Program-made: the position numbers and the translations under genes | Origin: Conchocele bisecta | Lineage: Eukaryota > Mollusca > Bivalvia > Lucinida > Thyasiridae | DNA: 64,000 nucleotides | NCBI GenBank assembly: GCA_029237695.1 | Contig: CM055266.1 | Span: forward strand, 109,943,370-110,007,369 | Reading direction: 5' to 3' | The notes under the pieces: generated by a model | What the model was told of the DNA's origin: nothing | Database searches by the model: none | Seen by the model: the letters and a program-made list of their open reading frames with translations, nothing else | Shown: one piece after another, positions 24,047 through 35,869 of the stretch | Layout: each line of letters starts with the position of its first letter | How positions within the stretch are numbered: position 1 is the first letter of the stretch

Positions 24047-24205
24047 TGATCACAGGCGATTGAAGTTCCCTCTCCACATTCAGAGCCCCCCCCCCCCATA
24101 CTATTATAAATATATCTATATACGTACTAGTCGGACCAGATTGATTTATCTAAGGGGCTATGTGGGTGGGGAGTTCAATCGCCTGTGGTTTGATCAGATC
24201 ATTGA
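24047..24205. repeat. Small inverted repeat near 24.1 kb
   Basis: TTTGATCACAGGCGATTGAA with inverse TTCAATCGCCTGTGGTTTGA, separated by about 110 bp including a poly-C run. Confidence 0.55.
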
Positions 24206-25161
24206 TCACACATGCACAGTTGCATCATATAAGTAATGGCTTGTCATCGATGACCAGCATGGACAAGGTTTATCCGGACCATGCAAAATAGTACAATCCG
24301 TGTACCTTACGTATTACGTATTAAACGTCAAATATGGATACACTAAGAGATATAGTGTAAATATATTGACGTAACACGTTTAATAGATAAAATAATCAAC
24401 ATCGAGCGGTGTTAAATATTAGAGATAATACACAAATGACAATGGCATATGTATAATGGCATGTATGGTAGGCCCTCGAACTGTATTGCAATGCGACGTT
24501 GTCACACAATGACTGTTGTTCGTGTTTTCCGTTTTAGTGTTTTGTTTGTTTATTCGTAGGTTTTTAATTTTCTAAACTGCTGCATTGTCCGCTCTATCCT
24601 TTCGACGTGAATCCCCGAAGCGTGTATGTACTTTTACATGTTTGTTCCATGTTTTGTTGTGTTATCTATACCCTATGAAAATGAGCATACATATTTCAAT
24701 ACAAACCAACACCTTATGCATTGGATCGCACCACATCTCGCTCGTTGCGATTATCACATTGATCCGCGATGGCGAACGGAAGCTTCACTTCACGTAACAT
24801 TAAACGATGCTGTACCTTAGTGAGATGCATAGCGAAGCTTCCGTCCGCCATGAGGCAGCCGCCATTCAGATATCAACTGTGATTATAAATACTGACTTAC
24901 AAGCAACACTTATATTACTATCTGGCGACATTCATCCAAAATCCAGGTCCGGTTTCTGAATCTGAATCAACATGCTCCGAATCTACAGATTCCTACATAG
25001 ATATTATCAACAGTGGTCTGAGCATCATGCATGCAACACGACGGGCAGATATATATGTCCCTGGCATTGAATCACTATGGTTAGTACTATTAGTAAACAA
25101 AATAAAAGTCTTAATATGAGGCATATATAGGCCACCGGATTCAAATAATAATCAGTGGGCA

Positions 25162-25455
25162 TTGCTTGAAGAAAGTATTAATCGCGCCTTCAACCAAATG
25201 TGCGAAAATGTAATTATTGCAGGGGATTTTAACATAAATGTACAAAACTCCGACTCATATAGAATAAGTAGGCTTATTACATCATATAATTCAGAACAGC
25301 TTATCACTACGCCAACAAACTTTACTGAACATTCAAGCTCTCTCATAGACCTAATAATTACTAAAGACGCTAGACATATATTTATCAGCTTTGTTGCCGA
25401 TCCCTTCACCCCTGATCTTATAAGATACCACTGTCCTATAGTTGCCGTAAAATAA
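25162..25455 (+). pseudogene. LINE endonuclease domain fragment
   Basis: Open stretch with the APE-type endonuclease signature GDFN (AGDFNINVQNSD) and the later SSLIDLII block, corresponding to the middle and end of the endonuclease. It is preceded by an in-frame stop and ends at TAA 25453; the conserved upstream catalytic segments are not recognisable. Part of the decayed element 24930-27905. Confidence 0.8.
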
Positions 25456-26054
25456 AGACTGCGAAAGTTACAACATATTTAAAGAAAAGTCTGGCTCTAC
25501 GATCGAGGAAATTATGACAATTACAGAACAAAGCTAAGCTCTGTCAATTGGAACGACATTCTTAATACAGGAAATTTAGATATCACAGCCGAAGCAATAG
25601 CAAATACAATAATAGAGATAGCTACTGAAACAATACCCAACACAATAGTCACTATGCGACCGAATGATATCGCATGGTTCAATAATGATATTAGAAAATT
25701 AATAATGAAAATAAATAAAATCCATAAACGAGCTAAAAATGTGAATACATATCTAGTCTCGTCTAAGTTCCGAAAAATAAGAAACGAAGTTACAAAACTC
25801 ATAAGAAAATGTAAATCGGATTATGAAAATAAACTAATAGAGAAGGTTAATGATACTGAAACTTCAGTAAAAACATGGTTTAAACTTGCAAAACAATTGA
25901 AGGCTAAACAAACCTTTACGACAATTCGTACATTGCTCGATGACGGAATGACAAAGAAAAAACTGAATTACTTAACTCCTTCTTCTCAAAACAGTCCACC
26001 ATTGATGACAGTTATACTCCACTGCCACCTCCCACACAACCAAATCTACCCAAT

Positions 26055-26747
26055 ATGACAACAATCACAATCTCTCCTACGGATGCAATCAATGCTATAT
26101 CATTAGTTAATCCATCAAAGGCCAGTGGTCCTGATTTGATCAGTCCCAGATTACTCCGTGAGGGTTCTCGTAAACTTTCAGTACCACTTTCTACGTATTT
26201 CATTACATTACTAAGTAATTCATACTTTCCTTCTCCATGGAAACAAGCGAATGGTATAACGATTTTTAAAAAGGCAGATCATTCATGTCCACAGAACAAC
26301 AGACTAATTTCCCTACTCAGCTGCATTGGTAAGCTAATGGAACGATGTGTTCATAACTATTTGTACAATTGTGTGGCCTCAAACAATAAACTAACGTCAT
26401 ACCAATCGGGTTTTATCAAAGGCGATTCAACTGTAAATCAACTTACTTACTTCTACAACGACATTTGCAAAGCAATACATGATGGAAAGGAAGTTCGTGC
26501 TGTTTTTTGTGACATATCAAAGGCGTTTGACAGAGTTTGGCATCGAGGCATTCTTTACAAACTTTCATCTATCGGAATCTCTGGTTCTCTTCTCGAAAGG
26601 CTTAAGTCGTATCTATCCTCTAGAAAAGAACGTGTAGTATATAGTAAGTATGCGTCTAATTGGTCTACTGTCAATGCAGGCGTTCCCCAGGGATCTATTT
26701 TAGGACCTTTATTGTTTTTGATATACATAAATGACATAGTCCAATAA
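26055..26747 (+). pseudogene. LINE reverse-transcriptase palm fragment
   Basis: Residues include NPSKASGPDLISPRLL (fingers), RLISLLSCIGKLME, SYQSGFIKGDSTVNQL, then motif A FCDISKAFDRVWHRG and motif B AGVPQGSILGPLLFLIYIND. A premature TAA at 26745 separates motif B from motif C (FADD), which follows in the same frame. The normally conserved R-P-I-S block reads R-L-I-S. Confidence 0.88.
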
Positions 26748-27905
26748 ATTAACTCCAACATTAGATTATTTGCAGATGACACAAGCTTGTACATAATAGG
26801 CGACGACCCAATATCGGCAGCAACTGCATTGAATAACGACGTAGAAACTATAAATCAATGGTCAAAAACCTGGTTAGTGACATTCGACCCCTCCAAGACA
26901 GACACAATGATTTATTCAAGAAAAAATAATAAACCACAACATCCGGTACTTAAAATGAACAATCGTCCTCTTACAACTGTTAATGAACATAAACTTCTCG
27001 GGATAATTCTATCAGAAAACGGAAAATGGTATCCGCACATCTCGTCATATCTAAATAAAGCATGGCAAAGAATTGGCATATTACGATCTCTGAAATTCAC
27101 CCTAAACAGGTCAGCTCTTGAACGCATGTATTTTTCTTTCGTTCGACCTCTTTTGGAGTATGGTGATGTTGTATGGAGTAATTGCACAGACGAATTAAAA
27201 CACCAGATCGAAGCAGTACAGATAGAAGCTGCGCGCATAGTGCATGGAGCTACTAAACTTTGTAATATTAATAAATTATATCAAGATCTCAAGTGGGAAT
27301 CCTTAGAAAACAGACGAAATAAACTTAACCTTATACTATTTTACAAAATGGTAAATAAACTATCCCCGCAATATGTTAGCGATCTGATTGCTGAAAAGAT
27401 ACAAGCACGGTATACGCTTAGAAACGCTAATAATGTAACATTAGTACATTGTCGTAAACAATTGTACTCAAATTCATATCTACCACACACAATTCGTGAA
27501 TGGAATAACTTGTCAGAACAAAAAAATGCTCAATGAGTACCGTACTTTAAGGCAACGATAAATAAAAATGTTACAAAATCACCCATCTTATACAATATAG
27601 GTTCAAGACAAGGATAAATACTTCACGCCGGTCTTCGTTTGTCATGCAGTTCCTTGAATTATGACCTTCATCGTAGATCTATCATTGATTCTCCAAATTG
27701 TACTTGTGGTGCGGTAGAAACAATCAATCATTTTCTACTATATTGCGAAAAATACCAACGTCAAAGACATCTTTACTTAACAAATATTCCGTGTCCACCG
27801 ATAGCCAACAATCTTCTTTATGGTAACGAAAGATTAACACTTGAACAGAATACCTCCGTATTTGTGCAAGTGCATAAATATATAACATCTACAAAACGCT
27901 TTTAG
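26748..27905 (+). pseudogene. LINE reverse-transcriptase motif C, thumb and C-terminal fragment
   Basis: Same frame as the preceding fragment. Begins NSNIRLFADDTSLYIIGDD (motif C), continues through FDPSKTDTMIYSRK and LLGIILSENGKW, then HIEAVQ-type thumb sequence. It is interrupted by stops at 27534 and about 27616 before the Cys/His cluster at 27690-27750. Ends with TAG at 27903. Confidence 0.85.
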
Positions 27906-28863
27906 GCCAGACTAAAGTAATTACATTCCTAACTATACAAACAGATATGCGTATACATACTAATGGCTTGTTTACAACTCGATTTCAAATCAGACAATCA
28001 AAATAATCAAGCGGTACAATTGTGATAGATACACACATCAAGCCTAATGAAGTGTTGTATTTATAACCAGACATTGTGTTCCTGCGACTTATAATGCATA
28101 TGGCTTATCAACCAATGAGCCGGTTGCTGCCTCTGAGAGATTGAATGAGGTTGCAGCGAGCGCGGGTGTTGGCCAATTGATGATTTTCTATTTACATACT
28201 TTTCAAGTACGTGTAAATATTGCAGTCAGTAGCTCATATATGAAATTTCATAAGTATTATTATTGTAGAACCATACTTATCACGTGTATGCTCAATTTTC
28301 ATTTTCAGTGTTCAAAAGGTAAACAATATTAAACAATGTCATGCCACTGTTCAATAACTATCTTGTAATATGGGCATCCGACTGAGAACAGGGACCTTGC
28401 GATATATGCGACCAGTGTGTACCCATATCAGCCTGCTCATCCGAACAGTCTGTTCATGGCCTACACTGTTCGTCTTTCAGCTAATGTGGTAGCAATAATG
28501 ACACCAGCAAGGTGAGTACATGCAAATCATACTGTGTGAGGTACAACACACAAATTATGTCTCCAATTTTTGTCAATTAACGCAATTGGTGTAAGGTCCT
28601 GTATTTCAGTCGGAGGTCCATAAATTGTAAAGGAGAAGAATTAACATAAGCTTTTATAAAGCTTGTTTTCTAATCCTATTATCACTTGTCTTGTGTATAT
28701 GTAACCTGCTATATGTGAAATAAAATATTGTTTAAACTAAGAAGGTACATGTATCACCAGACAATATAGAATTCCATTAGGGTTTCGTGCCATCCCTATT
28801 ATATTATATTATAGTATATTATAAGTGAATGCCCGTTACAATGTATTTAGTCAGGTAACTTAC

Positions 28864-28967
28864 TTGAGTATATTATTGTGGAACCTATTGTAGCTGGAGA
28901 GCGTCACGAGGCCACCGCCGGCTATAGACATGGAGAAAAATATCTGGACAGCGGCGTCCTTCCATAC
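28864..28967 (-). CDS. SLC6 transporter coding exon 8 (TM6)
   Basis: Residues 336-369 plus two bases. [14 protein letters not shown] then [18 protein letters not shown]. Gln343 and Ser347 match chloride/Na1 ligands of TM6. Gly352 lies where GlyT proteins carry Trp and LeuT carries Phe259, a direct substrate contact, so the pocket is predicted to be larger. Acceptor CATCTGTAG, donor GTAAGT. Confidence 0.95.
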
Positions 28968-29030
28968 CTACAGATGGAGAACAATTTCAGTGGAAGCAAA
29001 CGAACACTCTGGGATCTCAGTTGAACATAT

Positions 29031-29257
29031 GAGGGTCGTTTCACTAAAATTCGTATGACTAAAATGTTCGTAACTGCAAATTCAGGATCGTCTGGAAATT
29101 GCAATTGATGGATTTACTTGCATGCATATGCAACCTATGCTCAATAAATGTAATAATTGTTTACAAGAAAACAGTGTTAATGTGAAATTTACAGACTATC
29201 AAAAGTTTGCACTTACGAACATTTTAGTCTTACGAAGTTTAGTGAAACGGCCCCCTG
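29031..29257. repeat. Palindromic MITE family A, decayed
   Basis: Central stem partly lost; in SLC6 intron 7, just upstream of exon 8. Confidence 0.8.
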
Positions 29258-29633
29258 GCCCGGAGACCCTTAGGATTACAGTGGAATCTCTCTGTATCGG
29301 ATCACAAGGCGTTTCAGTTAGAGAGGCATTACTGCAGTATATTTCCATTCTAGTTTACCTGGGCTTTTCCGTCTCCTCTGGGAATACGTTTTCCATTTTA
29401 CGATTTGTCCCACTCTATTCCTGAGTATGTACCCGTATCATTACGGGTATAGTAGGGATATTGAAAAGAAAATTTTAATAAATATGTGATCTCAAACAAA
29501 CAGGACTCGTGGATATGCAAATATTGAACCAGTGCCGGATTAATATCGGTTCAGCACCTACATATTTGACAGGTAATTCAATATACATTGGCCGATACAC
29601 GCTGACTGATAACGAACGGTTGTATTCTATATT

Positions 29634-29844
29634 AACCCTTAGCCTGCTGAATGAAATGTTGTCGTCTGCTGTTTATATTTTATTTTCGATTTTTCTCGTC
29701 AAAAACATGATTTGACAGCATTTTAGAATCATTTCCAATTGAAATTATTCTAAAGTGCTGTCAAACCATGTTTTTATTGAGAAACAGGGCAAAATATAAA
29801 GCAACAGCAGACGACAGTTTTCGCGATCAGCAGGCTAAGGGTTA
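29634..29844. repeat. Foldback repeat family X, longest copy
   Basis: Terminal TTAACCCTTAGCCTGCTGA inverted at both ends, then TGTCGTCTGCTG arms. Confidence 0.78.
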
Positions 29845-30199
29845 ACTACTGTCTGTTCTACGTTTTGGTGCCGATCAACTGTTGGCTATTAACACATTAA
29901 GTTTAAAAGATATGTTTCATAGTACTTTTTCATCAACAAAATAAAATCACCCTCCCCCTCCCCCCACCCCAAAAAAAAGAAGTTATTTGATGAAATTCAA
30001 TCAAATACTGATTTTATTGAAAAATAAACACGATTTTACAATGGGAATTTAACATGGGGGCTAAACATTTATTTTTGCACAATATGGACCGATTTTAAAA
30101 TTTATCACACAAGTCTTGGAATTGCTATTTATTTCCTAGCCTTGCATGATAAGCTAGATATAAAAGAGCAATAGCCTGGTAGTTCACGCTATGACTTAC

Positions 30200-30334
30200 C
30201 CTGGCGTCGAGGAGTCGTTCCCAGCGGGGGATGATGAAGAATTTGATACCCTCGCCGGCGTTTTCAAGGGTAACGCCCCGGATGAATAGGATGACTAGCA
30301 CGACGTAAGGGAACACGGCCGTGAAGTACACAAC
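30200..30334 (-). CDS. SLC6 transporter coding exon 7 (TM5)
   Basis: Residues 291-335. Starts [17 protein letters not shown] (TM5, immediately after KSTGK as in all SLC6 members) and continues with [16 protein letters not shown] and WERLLDAR in EL3. Acceptor GATCCAG, donor GTAAGT, phase 0-0, 45 codons. Confidence 0.95.
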
Positions 30335-30399
30335 CTGGATCATGTGGATGAGTTGATCATACAGTACTACAGACTCAGCTGAAATGTGCGAATATACGG

Positions 30400-30720
30400 C
30401 AAAGACATGTGCATTTTTTCTAGCTCTTTCTTACGACATAGCATCTCGTTCTCATGACATAGCATCTCATTCCCACGAGATATGATACCACGAGTTAGCA
30501 TCTGGTTCGAACAACATACTCAGCCAATAGAATAAAATATATTACTACACCAACTTGAATGACAAAGGTGCTACCGTTTAAATTGACTGGGAAATATATA
30601 CCTAGCTCGTGGGAACGAGATGTTATGTCGTGGGAACGCGACAGCTAACTCGTGATAACGAGATCTTATATCGTGGGACCGGGATACTATGTCGTCAGAA
30701 CGAGACAGTCAACAATGAGG
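30400..30720. repeat. Foldback repeat family S
   Basis: Units TCTCGTTCCCACGA and inverse around ATACTCAGCCAATAGAATA; relative at 49500-49790. In SLC6 intron 6. Confidence 0.6.
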
Positions 30721-31222
30721 ATGTCCCTTTTAAACTGCCGTACGAATATGACCTTACGAACGTACATATTCGCTCGTGCGGACATATTCTCACCTTTCAA
30801 CTATGTCTCAGATGATGTCTCGTGCATTCAATGTGTGGTTTTGTGACATGCTTTGCAAATTATTAACCAATCGCAGCATTTTATTTGATCGAATTCCAAA
30901 TTGATTGTATTATATTCTACTATATCTACTATTTTATTTTGTCACCTGCTTCTTGACAGGATGCCATTCAGTGCCATCGCATAAACACATATTTCTTCTA
31001 GTAATTTATTGCGCCGGTTACTAGACCAAATCTGTTTATGCAGTGTAGAATTCGTCAGGAAACTGGAGGCTGTTTCGACGTGAAACATTTTATGCCAGCG
31101 CGATGTGCAACACCAGTGATTGTGTGTCAGGCGGGGTCCATGTGAGCTGCACATTTCACGATTTTTAAGCAATATGTTGCACTATATCGCTACAACACGG
31201 TCAACGGTATACATGGCGGAAT

Positions 31223-31578
31223 AATTCCAGCACAAAAATATTTACACAATTCCCTAACATTTGATTGGCCCGTAGCAAGTCTCTGTCCAAAATTTGTATC
31301 CCAGTAAACTCCCACGCTGAACTACTTTCCGTAACAGTGAGGCGCAGTTAAAATAATTCTTAAGAAAACGGAAAATAAACACATTTTCTTGATGAATTTA
31401 TTTCAAATGTTGGAATTATAAGGAATGAATGGCCTTTTTGTTGAATTTATCGGGGATATAAACTTGGAAAAGTCGCGGGAATACTGGATGAGGCCTTCCG
31501 GCCTTCGTCCAGTATTTCCGCCACTTTTCCAAGTTTATATCCCCGATAAATTCAACAAAAAGGCCATTCATTCCTATA
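31223..31578. repeat. Foldback MITE family B
   Basis: AATTCCAGCAC ... CATTCCTATA, flanked by AT on both sides. In SLC6 intron 6. Confidence 0.85.
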
Positions 31579-31846
31579 ATAACGTTTGCATTTCGTGCAC
31601 TAAAATGTAATAATAATCTGCAGGTCGTTGATGTTCATACTTAGCTACATTCTTTAATTCATAGACAATTCCACAATATGAGGCAAATATATTATCATAA
31701 ACTCACCTAATAAAGTGTGTATTAGCAAAGAACGCTTCAAACGCAAATATGGAAATACTACACCATCATAACGCTTATATAATGCAATGTAATGGACTGC
31801 AATTAGAGTTATGTACTAAGAACTAGTTCCATGTGCACGGACTGAC

Positions 31847-31979
31847 CTTGCCGGTGGACTTGATGCCGCGGATGAGACAGAAGAAGACGACGATCCAGGC
31901 GAGCATCAGACACAGGACCAGGTACCAGATCGGGGAACCAAAATCTGATATGTCCGACGGCATCTGTAGAACTTCGTTG
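31847..31979 (-). CDS. SLC6 transporter coding exon 6 (TM4)
   Basis: Residues 246-290. Starts NEVLQMPSDISDFG and contains TM4 (WYLVLCLMLAWIVVFFCLI), ending in the conserved IRGIKSTGK loop. Acceptor TATTTTCAG, donor GTCAGT, phase 0. Confidence 0.95.
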
Positions 31980-32031
31980 CTGAAAATACACCACGTGACA
32001 GTACCATTGGATGATGAGTGCATACAATACA

Positions 32032-32280
32032 TATTTATCCCGTCAACACAGTGCGTAGGTGCCGTGAATGCGGTGCCGTGAAACATTTTTGATATCCTGT
32101 CAATACGACCTAATCACTGCTTTTGAATATTTGCTGTGGCTGGGGTTATTTTTTTTTTGCATTTTAAAGCCATTTGTAGGTGTTGACGGGATAAATATAA
32201 TAACGGCAGAGCCTCGCCCATCCCGTTTCCTGAGCCTTGCCAGATATTTTTTCCCATTCACGGCACTAACCTACTATTCT
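32032..32280. repeat. Foldback repeat family H, upstream of SLC6 exon 6
   Basis: Starts 53 bp upstream of the exon 6 acceptor in transcript direction; one hairpin arm is lost. Confidence 0.7.
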
Positions 32281-32503
32281 CTATTTACAACGTAGGAAAT
32301 ATGAAGGTTACATAAAACGTAGTTAAACATTTTTTTGTTTAAACATACACAATTAATAAACTGGTAGGCGTGTGTATTTACATATAGTGTTCATATGTGC
32401 TTATGTAGCTACGTAAGTATTCTAAATTATTGTCTATGCTAACGATTCGTGTTAGGACGGGTGATCGCGGAGGTACGGCCTTCGACATAATTCCACGTTT
32501 AAA

Positions 32504-32753
32504 TGAGATACGCCATGTGATTTTTTACTTAAGAACATGTGCGATGTTTCATAAAATAGTTTTACAGAGACTGTGGTAATGTATGTACATGACATCGAAA
32601 GATGAGGAAATTTTCATTTCAAACACTGAATTCAGTTCCATCAAATATTTCATCAACTGTTGATGTCATTTACGGAACTTATCGTAAATTTTGAAAATAT
32701 TAGTCATGAACTATCGCACATGTTCTTAGGTACAAGATCACATGGCGTGTCTA
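32504..32753. repeat. Foldback repeat family N (6 copies)
   Basis: Ends GAGATACGCCATGTGATTTT and inverse ATCACATGGCGTGTC; centre GACATCGAAAGATGA. Others: 35674-35869, 36150-36386, 50196-50315 (half), 53131-53313, 56980-57210. This one ends 38 bp from SLC6 exon 5. Confidence 0.72.
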
Positions 32754-32790
32754 ATTTATGATGTCATAAAAACGGAGATGGCCGCCATAC

Positions 32791-32956
32791 TTCCAGTATT
32801 CTTCCGCGGGGGAGACGCGCCGGATCTGAGTGACGTTCTCGAACACGTTGTTGTCCCAGACACCCACGCGCTCGACCTCTGAGTAACAGGTCCCATTCGG
32901 GTACTTCGTCTCTCCAGCTCCAGCACAGTCCACCAGGGGAAACTTTAGGTTACATA
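32791..32956 (-). CDS. SLC6 transporter coding exon 5 (extracellular loop 2)
   Basis: Residues 191-245 plus two bases. Cysteines at 192, 201 and 214; N-glycosylation sequons NGT (211-213) and NVT (231-233); ends RVSPAEEYW, the usual SLC6 run into TM4. Acceptor CTTGCCTTACAG gives a phase-consistent Leu191; donor GTATGG in phase 2. The exon has little sequence conservation beyond cysteines and sequons, as expected for EL2. Confidence 0.9.
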
Positions 32957-33017
32957 CTGTAAGGCAAGCACGTAATACATGTACTGTCATACTATCGGAG
33001 CATGTCTTGTCAAAAGC

Positions 33018-33700
33018 TCCCAAGGCCATATCGAATCAGGGACTGGGTTTGTGAATCACACAAGGCCATGTCCAAATTGGACATCACCTTGTGTGATTCC
33101 CTGACCGAATCATCCCTCATTGGTCATGATCTTAGATGATTCACTGACCGAGTCCCTGATTCGATATGGCCTTGGGCGATTCACTAACCTGCTCCCTGAT
33201 TGGATATGACCTGGGAAATTCACTAACCAACTCCCTGATTGGACATGCCCTTGGGCGATTCTCTAACCGCGTCCCTGATTCGACATGTCCATGCGTGATT
33301 CACTGACCGGGTCCCTGATTGGACATGATCTAACGTGATTCTGTTTCTGCGTCTTGAGTGGACATGACCTTGGTTGATTCACTGATCGAGTCCCTGATTG
33401 GAAATGGCCATGCCATTGGGTGATTCATTAAAGAATCATTGATTGGACACGGCATTGGGTGATTCACATCCCGAGTCCCTGATTGGACATGCTATTGGGT
33501 GAGTCACTAACCGAGTCCCCAGATTGGGTGATTCACCCCCGATTGGATGATTCACTAAGTAAATCGAGTCTCCGATTGGACACGGCCTTTGATGATGATT
33601 CACAGACCTAGTCTCTGATTGGACATAGTCTTGGGTGATTCACTAACCGAGTTCCCGATTGAACAAGGAAGTTGGTGATTCACTGACCGAGTTTCTAATG
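33018..33700. repeat. Minisatellite of ~45-bp units in SLC6 intron 4
   Basis: Irregular tandem copies of a unit like CCCTGATTGGACATG with TTGGGTGATTCACTAACC, about 15 copies, many mutated. The first copies include an inverted pair (33040-33090). It starts about 60 bp upstream of the exon 5 acceptor in transcript direction and is probably length-polymorphic. Confidence 0.85.
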
Positions 33701-34608
33701 TCTAACTCGGTTCAAATCCACAGTTGAATTAGAGTATGGTCTGTACTGTTGTGATAATTAAGTCTAAACAGTTTATATCCTAGTCATACTGCATGGATGT
33801 CGCGGAGTTGAATCAAAATGTGTGCTTATGCGAGTTTAACTGCAAACTGTGTGTCTTCGCCTCGACTAAGGTAAACTATTGGATTCATCATAACTTCCTT
33901 ATTAGTTCACATATGTATATGAAAGTAGGTGTACGGAATGCGCGAAAGTATTTAGTATCCTCCACTGCTGGCCGATTAGTGACCTGTCCAGCCAGTTTTC
34001 CAAACATTTAGACAAATTGTAAAAAGTGAACTAAAACATTGGCGTTGTAAAATGGACAGCACTCGTGTAAATCGTACTATTTCAAATGCACACATCTTGA
34101 TTCCCCTCCGTGGATGTCGCATTTGATTGATGATAATTTCAGTGACGAGTTCAATGATTTATTTCACCTAATATTCACTGTTACAGCTTGGTCAGTACCA
34201 CACCACGAAATTCTGCCTAACTGTCATATGGTTATGCGATTTATTATCAATGTAGCAGCTGATGTAGCTGCTACTTAAAGAATAAAACAACAACCCATAC
34301 TTTTATTGATTATATTTACATTGCATTTTCTGATAGATCCAAAAATGTAAATATGCAAATATGGCGTTAAAATTAAAATTAAAACGTTGCCGGTCAATAG
34401 CGTCACGTTATTGATAACGACGATGAACGTCATGTATTTTATTGACGTCAAACAAACTTTAACAAATCAACAACGTCGCTCGACGCGACGTGGGGCTAAT
34501 GTAATGTACTGGGATATAAACACAATACGTTGAATGGCGTTTCCATTATGAAAGTTAGGACAGTGTAAATACATTGCTAATAAATCGCATAGCCATGCAT
34601 GTACTTAC

Positions 34609-34752
34609 ACTCAGAGTTCCAATCGTTGTCACAGCCTTCCCAGGGGAGAGAACTCGTGAACGAGGCAAACATGTAGTAGAAGGACCAGGCGAGCACCATG
34701 TTGTAGTACATGGACGTGAGGGCGGACACACACACCATCGATATACCCACCC
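34609..34752 (-). CDS. SLC6 transporter coding exon 4 (TM3, start of EL2)
   Basis: Residues 143-190 plus one base. TM3 contains SMYYNMVLAWSFYYMFASF; Tyr159 is the conserved substrate-site tyrosine (LeuT Tyr108, GAT1 Tyr140). EL2 starts LPWEGCDNDWNSE with the conserved cysteine Cys183. Donor GTAAGT, phase 1. Its acceptor and first ~30 nt are copied three more times upstream in a 72-bp tandem array. Confidence 0.95.
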
Positions 34753-34995
34753 CTACAACGGTGGCACATGCTGTATGTAGTATAATACATACGGACGGAC
34801 ACGCACAACATCGGTACACCACCCTTACAACGGTGGCACATGCTGTATGTAGTATAATACATACGGACGGACACGCACACCATCGATACACCACCCCTAC
34901 AACGGTGGCACATGCTGTATGTAGTATAATACATACGGACGGACACGCACACCATCGGTATACCACCCTTACAACGGTGGTACATGATGTCATTG
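34753..34995 (-). repeat. 72-bp tandem array replicating the exon-4 splice acceptor and exon start
   Basis: Direct repeats with CGGTGGCA at 34759, 34831, 34903 and 34975, an exact 72-bp spacing. Each unit holds a copy of the GTTGTAG or GTTGTAAG acceptor followed by about 30 nt matching the start of coding exon 4, plus about 40 nt of intron. The upstream copies lack one G relative to the true exon, so reading into them would start in a different frame. The array lies inside intron 3, directly upstream of the real exon in transcript direction. Confidence 0.88.
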
Positions 34996-35230
34996 GCACT
35001 GACACGTTGTTGTTGCTTATACAATTTGACATGAAAACAAAACACAAAATATTACTATGTTGTTCGAGTCAAATGTCACTATGTGCATCAACGTGACGTC
35101 ACACTCCCAGTGTAGTGGTATAAAACATGAGGCTGGTACAACATCGATCCCTCCAACATCAGTGATACATGCGAATGCAAAATGTAGTTTGACAGCAAGA
35201 AAGTTTAAAAAACCGTTGATGTACCAACAA

Positions 35231-35532
35231 GTGGCCGATACCAACATTGCAAAGAATACTTATCTACCAAAGTATACTTTGAGGGAGTAATCATTTATTT
35301 TTCCCGAAATTCATTATTTCATATAGAACTAATGACTGCATATATTTGATGATTAAAAGTATGCAGAATTATTATACTGAATTTATTACATTATCACAGC
35401 CAAAATGGCTGTGATAATGTAAAAAATTCAGTATAATAAAAACTAATAAATTTATCCTTAAATTGAAAATTTCTCCCTCAATGTATACTTTTCTAGATAA
35501 GTATACTTTGCAATGTTGGTGAAATAGGCTAC
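35231..35532. repeat. Palindromic MITE family C
   Basis: Ends GTGGCCGATACCAACATTGC and inverted AATGTTGGTGAAATAGGCTA; centre ACAGCCAAAATGGCTGTGAT. In SLC6 intron 3. Confidence 0.85.
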
Positions 35533-35673
35533 AGGTATTATATCATAGTTTTCTAGCACAAAGCATCCCAGCGTATCTCTGTAAATGACTTCATACTGGA
35601 GATGAAAGAGGGCATACTTGTTATATTCATGATGTCTTCACGACCAACAACATATTCGTCTCTCATTCTATAT

Positions 35674-35869
35674 ATGAGACACGACATGCGATTTTGTACA
35701 TTCGGACATCTGCGTAATTTCATGAAATACGAATACAAAATTTACGATATATTTCATAAATAATATTCCGTATGTAAATGAAAAATATTGTAAATTGTGT
35801 AAACCTACTCGTATTTAATGAAACTACGCAGCTATCCGAAGGTACTACAAACTCGCATGGCGCGTCTCC
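35674..35869. repeat. Foldback repeat family N
   Basis: GAGACACGACATGCGATTTT with inverse arm; between SLC6 exons 3 and 4. Confidence 0.68.

Larger units (their letters stand above)
24930..27905 (+). mobile_element. Decayed non-LTR retrotransposon ORF2 (endonuclease-reverse transcriptase)
   Basis: Antisense insertion in SLC6 intron 8. From about 25030, endonuclease remnants: YRPPDSNNNQW, AGDFNINVQNSD and SSLIDLII. Reverse transcriptase in another frame from 26055: motif A FCDISKAFDRVWH, motif B VPQGSILGPLLF, motif C LFADDTSLY at about 26764-26790. Thumb and C-terminal region follow to 27905, with a C-x-C-x(7)-H-x(4)-C zinc-like motif (CTCGAVETINHFLLYC). Breaks visible: frame change near 26000, in-frame stops at about 25453, 26745, 27534 and 27616, and a 5' end truncated or decayed. 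It is therefore a dead copy. The motif set suits CR1/L2/Jockey-like animal LINEs; clade not resolved. Confidence 0.9.

Noticed and set aside
26912..27238. Minus-strand 108-codon frame in the LINE
   Set aside because: Shadow of the reverse-transcriptase thumb region on the opposite strand.
31425..31610. Recurrent open frame starting MNGLFVEFIGDINLEKSREYW, seen at several places
   Set aside because: It is the translated stem of the family B hairpin; it recurs only inside that repeat and ends with it.
33018..33700. CRISPR-like regular repeats
   Set aside because: Units are directly adjacent and degenerate, without unique spacers; this is a eukaryotic minisatellite.
34577..35047. 156-codon minus-strand open frame taken as one exon
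   Set aside because: Only its last part (34752-34609) is coding exon 4; the rest is the 72-bp array and intron, read open by chance because 72 is a multiple of three.
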